Source of the DNA: Platerodrilus igneus
Taxonomy: Eukaryota; Arthropoda; Insecta; Coleoptera; Lycidae
NCBI GenBank assembly: GCA_036346225.1
Contig: JARFIW010000905.1
Location: 2,132,680 to 2,196,679, forward strand
Length of the DNA stretch: 64,000 nt
Direction of reading: 5' to 3'
Made by a program: the position numbers and the translations under genes. Numbering within the stretch: the stretch's first letter is position 1; each line of letters starts with the position of its first letter. Shown here in pieces: positions 10,153 to 23,126 of the stretch. A model generated the notes under the pieces. It was not told the origin of the DNA. It was given only the letters and a program-made list of their open reading frames with translations, and did no database searches.

Positions 10153-11544
10153 CTACCACCTCAGCATATGTCCGCGGCGTCTCTGCTCTGTTTGTGTTGT
10201 CATTTTCTCGGTTATGCGTCGTCGATGTCCCTCGTATGTCTGGCGAACTGTTCTGTCTCTTACCCCCTGTCTTGGTGCAGGTCCCCTACCTACACTATTA
10301 CTCTTGAAAAAGGTTCGTCTAGGTTCCCAGTTCTGTCGGTTATATCCGAAATTAGTCCCCCGTCTTGTATAGTTGTCCCTTCTGTTGTCGAACCTAACCG
10401 TGTTTACCTGTCGTTCCCGAGGTTGTTTACTGCTTACGTCGTCATACCTCTGCAGGTACTCAAAAAACATATCTCTGTCTACAATATTTTGCAACGCTAC
10501 ATGTTGCCTAACCACAACTTCGAAATGTCGTGAAAGATATTTGATGATTTGTCTGTCCGTCAATGGTGGATTCAACTGCTTTGCTATGCTATACTTGCAT
10601 ATAGCATATTGCTCCCTACTTCCCCTCTAAATTTTCCAGTTATTAAATCGTGACGCACTTGGTCCTGTCGATGGTCACTCCAGTAGTGTTTTAAAATCGG
10701 TCCTCAAAGTCATTGTTTGTCTCAATTTCCTGTTCTATCAAGTTATACCAGGCTTCCGCATGTTCTTTCAGCAACGCTTTTACAATGTTGAGCTTTGCCT
10801 GTTCATCAAACAAATTACAAACCAAACCTCTAATGTTATTAATAAAGATTTGAGGATTCACTTTGCTATCCCATAAAATTTCATTTGTTGATCCAGCGAC
10901 ATATTTCCTGTTACAAATCAAAGTCGATACATTTTGTTTAATTCCGGTCACTTCTCTCTCTACCCTACCTAGTTGATCCCTACATGAGTCTGTCACCTTA
11001 GTCATTTTAACGTTAATTTCATCTTCACAGAAGATCCTCACCTCCGTCCTTAATTATCCCATTCCCTGACTCAAGCCTCTAATATCACACTCATTTTTAT
11101 CCACCCTATTTTCTACCTTCCCCATTTTTACCGTTAATCTATTTTTAAGCTCATTAAATTCTTGAGTAGACTTATCAATCTTTCCTCCTAACGTTTCTCA
11201 AATTTTCTATTTGATTCCTCACTCATCTGCTCTAATTTCCGGTTTGATTACTCTCTAACCCTGCTTAACGTCTCATTCATCTTTTCAAATTTTCTATTTG
11301 AGTCCTTTCTAACCCCGCTTAATGTCTCACTCATCTGATCAAATTTCCTGTTAGATTCTTCCCTACTTAATCTCATTTCCTCTAACATTCTTATCATTAA
11401 TTCATTTCCTTGTTCCCCTGATTCCGTCCTCGACTGATCTCTAATTCCTCCTGCTTCCTCCATTTTTCCCGATTTCTCAAATAATGCACTGTCGTCACTT
11501 CCAATTTCCACTCCTTGGCTTCTTAACCACTCCTTCCTCTGCAT
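10153..11544 (-). pseudogene. Copy 2 Gag, broken by shared stops
   Basis: Carries the N-terminal coiled coil (11544-11248), the linker and capsid-like part (11041-10691) and the basic C-terminal part (10575-10153). A one-base deletion near 10869 in this copy joins the linker and the capsid-like frame that are out of phase in its sisters. The family-wide TAA after the coiled coil and the frameshift before the basic part remain. A second deletion near 11200 removes part of the second coiled-coil block. Confidence 0.8.
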
Positions 11545-11652
11545 ACGTTCAAATCACTTCCTCACACACTCAAAATTATTTATAAATTTATACAAGACAC
11601 ACTCTCAGATCGCCAGTTTCCTGGAATAAAATGTTCAAATTTTATTTGGAAC

Positions 11653-11815
11653 TTGAGCCTAACGTTCGGGTCGCCATAAAATTGCCATGGACTCTCTGGG
11701 ACAGACTCTGGGACCACTCGAGCCTTCTAAAAATCATTCGAGTCCCACGAATTGGGCGTCATAAAATTGCCGTGGAACATCTGTAAAATTCGTGCTCCAC
11801 CTGGGCCAACATAAA
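11653..11815 (-). other. Tandem primer-binding-site-like modules, copy 2
   Basis: Same three-module leader as copies 1 and 6. The gag-proximal module (about 11676-11653) and the middle module (about 11762-11738) are 85 bp apart, and each is followed by the same CATAAAATTGCC stretch on the plus strand. Confidence 0.45.
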
Positions 11816-11912
11816 ATTTTCAAAAAATTTAAAAAAAAATCCTTACCCTTTATTTAGGGCGCCTTCAAATTTCTCTGCTTCCCTGGCTAGCTCAGCTGGG
11901 CCTCTTCTTGAA

Positions 11913-13691
11913 TACCTAATTTTACATACATACCTCTTTCACACTCACACGCCATCAAATGAAATTACTAAATTAATACGACAACCATACAACCTTTTAT
12001 TTACACATATTAACAGATAAAATATATTTACATATGTGTACCAACAGTTTGGTACAATAATTACCAGCTTAATTTATTGAATGTTTTAAAGTCCTTGATT
12101 TATAAAATGATTTTAAACAAATTCGAGTAGATATGAGTAGATGGGCCCCACATGTAACCATAATTTGACTTCACACTGGTGTATTGTGAGCTCATTATAA
12201 CCCAGTTTTGTTTGTATATGCTTTTTAAACCTTGCATTAATGAAAACAAATTTACAGACCCGTTTACTTCTTACAACACAATTTATAGCCTGTATAAATT
12301 TTTATTATATCCTAAATAAACCCTTTTCAATACTCAAAATTATTAAATTGTCCTGTACATGTATCCTTTTAAACAAGTTTTTAAAACAATAAATATGCCA
12401 CCAATAAGTCAACCACACAAACACAAAATATCCACAAATGTTTATATAAAACAGAAATTTCAAATTAATTACCTGGAGATATCTTCACTCTTCATTACCG
12501 TCGGGGATGGCTACCAGAAACCCCTCGTCGTTGCGTCCATCTACTACGCTGATTGCCGGCTCCACAAACCTCTACCATTTGATATCTCCGCTACCACTCC
12601 TGTTCTCCACAAGATATACGTTTCGTCTCACAGTACCATTCCATACTAGTGCTTCACTTCAATAACTTGAGGTCCGCTACTACAGTTTTATACTTTCAAA
12701 TGATGTTAAATGTAACTTTACTACACACACAAATTCTAACCGAAAGCATAACTATTGTGTTGGTCTGAACCCGTATTCAGAACTCCATGGAAGTAAAAAG
12801 AAGAGAGAGCTTTAATATCTTCGCTCGGGTATTTATATTATTATCCAATCCCCCTATTGAACCCGTTTCATTTGAAAAGCTTATTTTCAAAGCGGTTTCT
12901 CAAAATTTTGAACATAACCGTCTCTAAATTCTGCAAACTTTCTCGCGTCCTACATGTTGTTTACCTAGAATTCGTTTTCTATCTTACCATGTGCGTTCTT
13001 TTCGAAAACTGTTGACTCTCAACCAATGACAAAGTTTTCTGTTGTCACAATGCTCCTCCTAACCGTTGTTCATCTTTGTTCTATACATATCAGTTGTTTC
13101 CTTTAAAACTCCAATTGAGTTGCAGAAAATCGATATTGTCGACGTCCTTCATCAACTCTACATGTATATCTTACGTGACTTTCAATCCAACGCTTCATTT
13201 ATATTTGTCTGTATCTGTTGTATATTATCGATTGTTCATTCCACTCCCTCCTTAAGATGTTTATTACTATAACTGCTTATATAAATTGACTGTTGAAAAC
13301 AATTTTTATGGAATTCTATATTAACGTTCGTCCAATATTCTCTGAACGTAACATTTAACAACAGGTGTTTCTTGTAATTATCGACCGTTTGAAAATAACA
13401 ATTCCTAGATTCTCTGCTTTGTAGTATCTGTGTAACTGAACGTTGGCTTTTAAAACGAATATATTTGCGTTAGAAATTATTGATTTTCTTATGCAAGCAC
13501 GCTCCCTTTTTGATTCCGTGCGTTTGATTAAAAGAAATTATGATTAATTATGCGTATCCTTGAGCTTCTATGTACTTTAAAGCTTTTCTTCCTTTATGTA
13601 ATTTTCTCATTCGAATTTAAATATAAAAATACCTTAATACTTGTCCGTTTTCACTATATGAATTAAATTAATTTGGCGCGTAAATAATTTG
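11913..13691 (-). repeat. LTR-like repeat between copies 2 and 3
   Basis: Full-length copy of the repeat at 6564-8341, differing from it by scattered single-base changes. Confidence 0.7.
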
Positions 13692-13811
13692 TTTTTTTTA
13701 TATACACGGTTGCTAAAATTTTATTGTCTACATCTATTTACCCCTTTAAATCCACAACATAATTCCCCTATTTTAATTCAAAGAAAACTCACCTACGTTT
13801 TCTTGAGTTTA

Positions 13812-14373
13812 AATATAACCTAATTCCTACTACCTAACCTTACATGATATTTCTAAACACCTATCTACTTACTTAACACTACCTATACCTATTTATCCAA
13901 CCTATCACTCCTTATTTACCTATTTCTACCTATCTCTATCTATCTCTAATTATTTCTATCTATCTACACCTATCTTTATTTATAACTAACTATTTACACC
14001 TATCCCTACTCGTTAACTAACTATCTCTATCTATCACTAACACTTCACTGTCTTATTTCTGTCTATTTCCCTTTATTTTTTGTCAACTATTGACTCTTTA
14101 AGTACTTCACTTCTATATTTTTCTACCTATCTTCACTTTTATTTAAGTTTCTTCTACTTATGTCCAACTTTTATCTTTAATATTACCTATTACTATCACT
14201 ATCTATTTATTACACTAACTATACACCTATCTCTACATTTACCTCTAACTATCTTCCCTTATTTATCCTATTCCTAATTTTATTTTTCTATATACACCTA
14301 TCTCTATCTCTATCTATTTAAATTCTACTCTAACTATTCACCTATTATTATATTTTTCCTCTATTAAGTGTCA
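13812..14373. repeat. Degenerate CTAT-rich tract downstream of copy 3 protease
   Basis: Same tract as at 8465-9024, with minor substitutions. Confidence 0.78.
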
Positions 14374-15425
14374 TTATTTAAATCTGACTCTTTTCTTGAT
14401 CCTCCATGTCTTTCTTCTAACAATCTTAATACACTTCATCCCTGTCTCCCCTCCTTCTATTTCTATACTTATTCCCTCTATTGCTTCACATAAAATAAAA
14501 TCATCCCTATTATCCTGACTCTTAAATATTTCTTCTTCTGTCTCTACACTTGTCTGTTTCTCATTTACTATTATTCCCTTTGATGCGGACAAACCAAACG
14601 ATACTACCTTAACATTTTCATCTTTTCCCTCTATATAAAATTCTTTACCTCTTCTAGACTGTTTATGTACTATATTCACACAATAAGAATCTCCTAAACC
14701 AAAATTATCTTTGCCACTTATCTCACTTATGCCTACTTTTAACTCTTGTGTGTAACCTAATGCTGCGTTGCCTTTACTCTTATTAATTCTGACTCTTTAT
14801 TCCTTAACAATGCTGCACTTGATTCTACCTCTACTAGTTCAGGTTTTTCGTTTACTACCAATTGTACCTCTTCTAACTTTTCCTCATTATATTCAACTGC
14901 GTCGATCTCTTTCACCTTTTCCTCATCTACCTCTATAACATTAATACATAACCCCATGTCATCTTCTGTAACATCATAACTTGCCTTCCAGGGCAATATC
15001 CTATCCCTAATCCTAACTACCTTCCTCTCCATATCTATTATTACTCCTAGCGTCATCATACAATCGACCCCTAATATCCCTTCAAACTTTAATCCAGGTA
15101 CAATTATAAAATCCTGCTCACAGCTTACTGAACCTAACTCTACTTTTAAAATAACTACACTATTCACAACCGCAAATCGCTTTTTATTCGGCGCAACCAG
15201 GTGACTTTGTTTTATTGGCATAATTCTGTCACACACTTTTGCTTTAATTTTATTGACGAATTTCTCCAATACTAAACTCGCCTCAGTTCCCGAATCCAAT
15301 AACGCTCCTAAATTTTTCTCAAAAATTTTAACTTCAATTATAAGCAAACAAAAATTTTCTCTTATTTCTGACTCAACTTCTTCCTCTATCTTTAAAAATT
15401 TCTTCGGATGTTCATATTTGTACAC
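14374..15425 (-). pseudogene. Copy 3 protease, frameshifted in the tail
   Basis: Starts at the MYKYEH motif at 15425, which copies 2 and 5 have lost, and keeps the LLDSGTEASLV and GILGVD motifs. One base is missing near 14768, so the frame closes at 14757. The C-terminal tail continues in another frame at 14679-14374, after a further 9-base loss near 14705. Confidence 0.78.
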
Positions 15426-15497
15426 AGTGATGTCTAGTGGTTTGTCTAAAAATCCTGTCCAGGTCTGGTCTCCTTACTTGGTCCAGGTCTCGCTACC

Positions 15498-16695
15498 ACC
15501 TTAGCATATGTCCGCGGCGTCTCTGCTCTGTTTGTGTTGTCATTTTCTCGGTTATGCGTCGTCGATGTCCCTCGTATGTCTGGCGAACTATTCTGTCTCT
15601 TACCCCCTGTCTTGGTGCAGGTCCCCTACCTACACTATTACTCTTGAAAAAGGTTCGTCTAGGTTCCCAGTTCTGTCGGTTATATCCGAAATTAGTCCGT
15701 CAATGGTGGATTCAACTGCTTTGCTATGCTATACTTGCATATAGCATATTGCTCCCTACTTCCCCTCTAAATTTTCCAGTTATTAAATCGTGACGCACTT
15801 GGTCCTGTCGATGGTCACTCCTGTAGTGTTTTAAAATCGGTCCCCAAAGTCATTGTTTGTCTCAATTTCCTGTTCTATCAAGTTATACCAGGCTTCCGCA
15901 TGTTCTTTCAGCAACGCTTTTACAATGTTGAGCTTTGCCTGTTCATCAAACAAATTACAAACCAAACCTCTAATGTTATTAATATAGATTTGAGGATTCA
16001 CTTTGCTATCCCCATAAAATTTCATTTGTTGATCCAGCGACATATTTCCTGTTACAAATCAAAGTCGATACATTTTGTTTAATTCCGGTCACTTTTATCT
16101 CTACCCTACCTAGTTGATCCCTACATGAGTCTGTCACTTCAGTCATCTTAACGTTAATTTCATCTTCACAGAAGATCCTCACCTCCGTCCTTAATTATCC
16201 CATTCCCTGACTCAAGCCTCTAATATCACACTAATTTTTATCCATCCTATTTTCTACCTTCCCCATTTTTACCGTTAATCTATTTTTAAACTCATTAAAT
16301 TCTTGAAGAAACTTATCAATCTTTCCTCCTAACGTTTCTGTCATTTTCTTAAATTTCCTATTTGATTCCTCACTCATCTGCTCTAATTTCCGGTTTGATT
16401 ACTCTCTAACCCTGCTTAACGTCTCATTCATCTTTTCAAATTTTCTATTTGAGTCCTTTCTAACCCCGCTTAATGTCTCACTCATCTGATCAAATTTCCT
16501 GTTAGATTCTTCCCTACTTAATCTCATTTCCTTTAACATTCTTATCATTAATTCATTACCTTGTTCCCCTGATTCCGTCGCCGACTGATCCCTAATTCCT
16601 CCTGCTCCCTCCATTTTTCCTGATTTCTCAAATAATGCACTGTCGTCACTTCCAATTTCCACTCCTTGGCTTCTTAACCACTCCTTCCTCTGCAT
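15498..16695 (-). pseudogene. Copy 3 Gag with ~205-bp internal deletion
   Basis: Same Gag as copy 6. At 15694-15698 about 205 bp of the basic C-terminal region are missing. The deletion endpoints in copy 2 both read GTCC, which is retained once, so this looks like a microhomology-mediated deletion. Copy 6, its partner in unit 2, is intact here, so the loss came after the 16.5-kb duplication. Confidence 0.78.
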
Positions 16696-17070
16696 ATGTT
16701 CAAATCACTTCCTCACACACTCAAAATTATTTATAAATTTATACAAGACACACTCTCTCTCTCTCAGATCGCCAGTTTCCTGGAATAAAATGTTCAAATT
16801 TTATTTGGAACTCGAGCCTAACGTTCGGGTTGCCATAAAATTGCCATGGACTCTCTGGGACAGTCTCTGGGACCACTCGAGCCTTCTAAAAATCATTCGA
16901 GTCCCACGAATTGGGCGTCATAAAATTGCCGTGGAACATCTGTAAAATTTGTGCTCCACCTGGGCCAACATAAAATTTTCAAAAAATTTTAAAAAAATCC
17001 TTACCCTTTATTTAGGGCGCCTTCAAATTTCTCTGCTTCCCTGGCTAGCTCAGCTGGGCCTCTTCTTGAA

Positions 17071-18841
17071 TACCTAATTTTACATACATACCTCTTTCAC
17101 ACTCACACGCCATCAAATGAAATTACTAAATTAATACGACAACCATACAACCTTTTATTTACACATATTAACAGATAAAATATATTTACATATGTGTACC
17201 AACAGTTTGGTACAATAATTACCAGCTTAATTTATTGAATGTTTTAAAGGCCTTGATTTTGAAATGATTTTAAACAAATTCGAGTAGATATGAGTAGATG
17301 GGCCCCACATGTAACCATAATTTGACTTCACACTGGTGTATTGTGAGCTCATTATAACCCAGTTTTGTTTGTATATGCTTTTTAAACCTTGCATTAATGA
17401 AAACAAATTTACAGACCCGTTTACTTCTTACAACACAATTTATAGCCTGTATAAATTTTTATTATATCCTAAATAAACCCTTTTCAATACTCAAAATTAT
17501 TAAATTGTCCTGTACATGTATCCTTTTAAACAAGTTTTTAAAACAATAAATATGCCACCAATAAGTCAACCACACAAACACAAAATATCCACAAATGTTT
17601 ATATAAAACAGAAATTTCAAATTAATTACCTGGAGATATCTTCACTCTTCATTACCGTCAGGATGGCTACCAGAAACCCTCGTCGTTGCGTCCATCTACT
17701 ACGCTGATTGCCGACTCCACAAACCTTTACCATTTGATATCTCCGCTACCACTTCTGTTCTCCACAAGATATACGTTTCGTCTCACAGTACCATTCCATA
17801 CTAGTGCTTCACTTCAAGAACTTGAGTACGCTACTACAGTTTTATACTTTCAAATGATGTTAAATGTAACTTTACTACACACACAAATTCTAACCGAAAG
17901 CATAACTATTGTGTTGGTCTGAACCCGTATTCAGAACTCCATGGAATTAAAAGAAAGGAAAACTTTAATATCTTCTCTCGGGTATTTATATTATTATCCA
18001 ATCCCCCTATTGAACCCGTTTCATTTGAAAAGCTTATTTTCAAAGCGGTTTCTCAAAATTTTGAACATAACCGTCTCTAAATTCTGCAAACTTTTATCGC
18101 GTCCTACATGTTGTTTACCTAGAATTCGTTTTCTATCTTACCGTGTGCGTTCTTTTCGAAAACTGTTGACTCTCAACCAATGACAAAGTTTTCTGTTGTC
18201 ACAATGCTCCTCCTAACCGTTGTTCATCTTTGTTCTATACATTTCAGTTGTTTCCTTTAAAACTCCAATTGAGTTGCAGAAAATCGATATTGTCGACGTC
18301 CTTCATCAACTCTACATGTATATCTTACGTGACTTTGAATTCAACGCTTCATTTATATTTGTCTGTATCTGTTGTATATTATCGATTGTTCATTCCACTC
18401 CCTCCTTAAGATGTTTATTACTATAACTGCTTATATAAATTGACTGTTGAAAACAATTTTTATGGAATTCTATATTAACGTTCGTCCAATATTCTCTGAA
18501 CGTAACATTTAACAACAGGTGTTTCTTGTAATTATCGACTGTTTGAAAATAACAATTCCTAGATTCTCTGCTTTGTAGTATCTGTGTAACTGAACGTTGG
18601 CTTTTAAAACGAATATATTTGCGTTAGAAATTATTGATTTTCTTATGCAAGCACGCTCCCTTTTTGGTTTCGTGCGTTTGATTAAAAGAAATTATGATTA
18701 ATTATGCGTATCCTTGAGCTTCTATGTACTTTAAAGCTTTTCTTCCTTTATGTAATTTTCTCATTCGAATTTAAATATAAAATACCTTAATACTTGTCCG
18801 TTTCACTATATGAATTAAATTAATTTGGCGTAAATAATTTG
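17071..18841 (-). repeat. LTR-like repeat upstream of copy 3
   Basis: Full-length copy of the family LTR-like repeat. It is followed on its far side by another CTAT-rich tract (18960-19530), which belongs to a fourth copy whose remainder is missing. Confidence 0.7.
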
Positions 18842-18959
18842 TTTTTTTTATATACACGGTTGCTAAAATTGTATTGTCTACATCTATTTACCCCTTTAAA
18901 TCCACAACATAATTCCACTATTTTAATTCAAAGAAAACTCACCTACGTTTTCTTGAATT

Positions 18960-19530
18960 TAAATATAACCTAATTCCTACTACCTAACCTTACATGATAT
19001 TTCTAAACACCTATCTACTTACTTAACACTACCTATACCTATTTATCCAACCTATCACTCCTTATTTACCTATTTCTACCTATCTCTATCTATCTCTAAT
19101 TATTTCTATCTATCTACACCTATCTTTATTTATAACTAACTATTTACACCTATCCCTACTCGTTAACTAACTATCTCTATCTATCACTAACACTTCACTG
19201 TCTTATTTCTGTCTATTTCCCTTTACCTTTTGTCAACTATTGACTCTTTAAGTACTTCACTTCTATATTTTTCTACCTATCTTCACTTTTATTTAAGTTT
19301 CTTCTACTTATGTCCAACTTTTATCTTTAATATTACCTATTACTATCACTATCTATTTATTACACTAACTATACACCTATCTCTACATTTACCTGTAACT
19401 ATCTTCCCTTATTTATCCTATTCCTAATTTTATTTTTCTATATACACCTATCTCTATCTCTATCTATTTAAATTCTACTCTAATTATTCACCTATTATTA
19501 TATTTTTCCTCTATTAAGTGTCATTATTTA
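18960..19530. repeat. CTAT-rich tract, remnant of a fourth gag-protease copy
   Basis: It ends at the junction with BEL gag sequence at 19530/19531, at a point that corresponds to the end of the protease gene in other copies. No protease sequence follows. Confidence 0.78.
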
Positions 19531-20872
19531 ACTGGTATTTCCAGAAATATCAATAGTATTTACATTGGGCGTTGTGTCTGAAACGACATAGCGCGCCGCA
19601 TTAGCTAAAATATCATAGTACATAGTATTGAACGTAGATTCTAGATTAACGGTATCCGTAAATAAGGTTTTATAAACGTCAGAGAGTGACGATAATTCAT
19701 CTAAGACATCTAAAAATTTTGTTCTTACGTCTAGCTGACTAACACGAGCTTTAAATTGATCAAGATTAGTTGGTAACGTAGAAATTAAATCGTAACAATC
19801 TTGCAAACGTCGCCAGTACCTTTCTTTGCGATTTGTTAATCGTTTAAATTCAGCAATAACTTTCGTTCTGGTTCCATATTGTACCAGGTATACTCGTAAC
19901 AAATTGAAATCACAAATAACCAATAGAAAATGTAACGCAGTTGCAAAGCCTTAAAGGTAAACACAGTACTCGTGGAGAAGCAATGTTAATGCTGATACAG
20001 ACTTAAACTAATATAAGTGAATTCAGAACTCTAAGAAATAAAGTGCATTAGGTACGTAGTATTTACAAACAAAATGTAAACAAACAGTTTTGTTAAAGTC
20101 TTTGACTTATTTTGTTATCTACACAGCTGATTGATAAGCGTAGTAACAAGATGTTAATGAACTACAAACTTTAAATAAATTGGAACAAGTTTTTAAACAC
20201 CTGTAATGCTAAATGCAAAGTACTCGTTTATTGATAATAATTGAAGTTTGAAATCTTTAATAGAAATCATGCATTTTAATATTCAAACCCACTTTTAGAA
20301 AATAGTTTTGAAAATGAATTAGTGTAATAATTTAAATTTTAATGATCCCGCTAATAAATTATATTAATTTTGACTATAATTTAAAGCTTATTTGTTCAGT
20401 ATGACCACTTTTTGTGATATGAGGCTCAGAAGGGCCACTTTTGATATGAGGCTCAGAAGGACCACTTTTGTGTGGTACACGTTGGAGTGTATAAAAACAG
20501 GACAGCTCCAGAACGTTTCCCAAAGCGTAAAGCTTAGCAAATGGACTGTAATTGTATGGAGGTTAGGCGCGAAAAACAGTAACATAGGTCAAACCGTAAT
20601 TAATGTTTTGCTTACCTTGCAATGTTGTTCACCAATTTACTCCCGCGAAGATAGGTGTTGTTTATCGGTCGACGCACTTGGTCGGGTAGCAGCACTTATG
20701 CACTCGCGGTTATAGTTATTAGGTGTTGAGTCGGCGAAACGATACGAGAGAGTGTCTTGTTGGTGAAGCGAAAAGGCTTTATCGCTCCGCCATATGTGTA
20801 GCACAACAACAATATACGATAAGGCCATCTATACTGTCAATCGCTGACCTCCAACTGTATGAAGTTTTAACA
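19531..20872 (-). pseudogene. 5' fragment of the BEL element in unit 2 (LTR, leader, Gag N-terminus)
   Basis: Matches 2960-4308 almost base for base: LTR 20872 to about 20470, primer-binding-site-like repeats near 20465-20395, leader, and about the first 130 codons of Gag (start near 19877). Compared with the first copy it has lost three bases in the gag at about 19730, one base in the start region and single bases in homopolymer runs. The frame is cut off at 19531 by the duplication junction. Confidence 0.85.
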
Positions 20873-21158
20873 CTACTTTTAAAATAACCACACTATTCCC
20901 AACCGCAAATCGCTTTTTATTTGGCGCAACCAGGTGACTTTCTTTTATTGGCATAATTCTGTCACACACTTTTGCTTTAATTTCATTGACGAATTCCTCC
21001 GATACTAAACTCGCCTCAGTTCCCGAATCCAATAACGCTCCTAAATTTTTCTCAAAAATTTTAACTTCAATTATAGGCAAACAAAAATTTTCTCTTATTT
21101 CTGACTCAACTTCTTTCTCTATCTTTAAAAATTCCTCCGGATGTTCATATTTGTACAC
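20873..21158 (-). pseudogene. Copy 4 protease, truncated by the BEL LTR
   Basis: Same truncated protease as at 4309-4594, identical over the coding part. Confidence 0.83.
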
Positions 21159-21225
21159 AGTGATGTCTAGTGGTTTGTCTAAAAATCCTGTCCAGGTCTG
21201 GTCTCCCTACTTGGTCCAGGTCTCG

Positions 21226-22774
21226 CTACCACCTCAGCATATGTCTGCGGCGTTTCTGCTCTGTTTGTGTTGTCATTTTCTCGGTTATGCGTCGTCGATG
21301 TCCCTCGTATGTCTGGCGAACTGTTCTGTCTCGTACCCCCTGTCTTGGTGCAGGTCCCCTACCTACACTGTTACTCTTGAAAAAGGTTCGTCTTGGTTCC
21401 CAGTTCAGTCGGTTATATCCGAAATTAGTCCCCCGTCTTGTATAGTTGTCCCTTCTGTTGTCGAACCTAACCGTGTTTACCTGTCGTTCCCTTGGTTCTC
21501 GAGGTTGTTTACTGCTTACGTCGTCATATCTCTGCAAGTACTCCAAAAACATCTCTCTGTCTACAATACTTTGCATCTTGTATAGTTGTCCCTTCTGTTG
21601 TCGAACCTAACCGTGTTTACCTGTCGTTCCCTTGGTTCTCGAGGTTGTTTACTGCTTACGTCGTCATACCTCTGCAGGTACTCCAAAAACATCTCTCTGT
21701 CTACAATACTTTGCAACACTACATGTTGCCTAACCTCAACTTCGAAATGTCGTGAAAGATATTTGATGATTTGTCTGTCCGTCAATGGTGGATTCAACTG
21801 CTTCGCTATGCTATACTTGCATATAGCATATTACTCCCTACTTCCCCTCTAAATTTTTCAGTTATTAAATTGTGACGTACTGGGTCCTGTCGATGGTCAC
21901 TCCAGTAGTGTTTTAAAAATCGGTCCTCAAAGTCATTGTTTGTCTCAATTTCCTGTTCTATCAAGTTATACCAGGCTTGCATGTTCTTTCAGCAACGCTT
22001 TTACAATGTTGAGCTTTGCCTGTTCATCGAACAAATTACAAACCAAACCTCTAATGTTATTAATAAAGATTTGAGGATTCACCCTGCTATCCCCATAAAA
22101 TTTCATTTGTTGATCCAGCGACATATTTCCTGTTACAAATCAAAGTCGATACATTTTGTTTAATTCCGGTCACTTCTCTCTCTACGCTACCTAGTTGATC
22201 CCTACATGAGTCTGTCACCTCAGTCATTTTAACGTTAATTTCATCTTCACAGAAGATCCCCACCTCCGTCTTTAATTATCCCATTCCCTGACTCAAGCCT
22301 CTAATATCACACTCATTTTTATCCACCCTATTTTCTACCTTCCCCAATTTTACCGTTAATCTATTTTAAACTCATTAAATTTTGAGTAGACTTATCAATC
22401 TTTCCTCCTAACGTTTCTGTCATTTTCTCAAATTTTCTATTTGATTCCTCACTCATCTGCTCTAGTTTTCGGTTTGATTACTCTCTAACCCTGCTTAACG
22501 TCTCATTCATCTTTTCAAATTTTCTATTTGAGTCCTTTCTAACCCCGCTTAATGTCTCACTCATCTGATCAAATTTCCTGTTAGATTCTTCCCTACTTAA
22601 TCTCATTTCCTCTAACATTCTTATCATTAATTCATTTCCTTGTTCCCCTGATTCCGTCCTCGACTGATCTCTAATTCCTCCTGCTTCCTCCATTTTTCCC
22701 GATTTCTCAAATAATGCACTGTCGTCACTTCCAATTTCCACTCCTTGGCTTCTTAACCACTCCTTCCTCTGCAT
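21226..22774 (-). pseudogene. Copy 4 Gag, frameshifted
   Basis: Partner of copy 1, with the same 140-bp duplication (21436-21575 and 21576-21715). Unlike copy 1 its N-terminal coiled coil is uninterrupted to the common TAA. It has lost two bases near 21979 in the capsid-like part. Confidence 0.8.
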
Positions 22775-22869
22775 ACGTTCAAATCACTTCCTCACACACT
22801 CAAAATTATTTATAAATTTATACAAGACACACTCTCTCTCTCTCAGATCTGGAATAAAATGTTCAAATT

Positions 22870-23045
22870 TTATTTGGAACTCGAGTCACGTTTGGGTCGC
22901 CATAAAATTGCCGTGGACTCTCTGGGACAGTCTCTGGGACCACTCGAGCCTTCTAAAAATCGTTCAAGTCCCACGAATTGGGCGTCATAAAACTGCCGTG
23001 GAACATCTGTAAAATTCGTGCTCCACCTGGGCCAACATAAAATTT
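22870..23045 (-). other. Tandem primer-binding-site-like modules, copy 4
   Basis: Leader of copy 4 with the same modules as copy 1. The gag-proximal module has lost a few bases (ACTCGAGTCACGTTTGGG on the plus strand). Confidence 0.4.
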
Positions 23046-23126
23046 AAAAAAAATCCTTACCCTTTATTTAGGGCGCCTTCAAATTTCTCTACTTCCCTGG
23101 CTAGCTCAGCTGGGCCTCTTCTTGAA

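Larger units (their letters stand above)
2960..19530. repeat. Unit 1 of a ~16.5-kb tandem segmental duplication
   Basis: Holds the 5' part of the BEL element, gag-protease copies 1, 2 and 3 and their LTR-like repeats. It matches 19531-35250 at a nearly constant offset: about 16,568 at the BEL start, 16,562-16,565 through copies 1 and 2, then 15,989 after a deletion in copy 5 and about 16,155 after a deletion in copy 3. Private indels are shared by copies 1/4 and 2/5. The junction at 19530/19531 joins the 3' end of a gag-protease internal region directly to the middle of the BEL gag, a fusion that exists only there. Confidence 0.88.

Noticed and set aside
11885..11910. tRNA-like CTAGCTCAGCTGGG block in the leader of the array element, resembling an A box
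   Set aside because: No B box or cloverleaf follows within tRNA distance. The block is part of the retroelement leader and recurs with it, also in the diverged relative near 44540.
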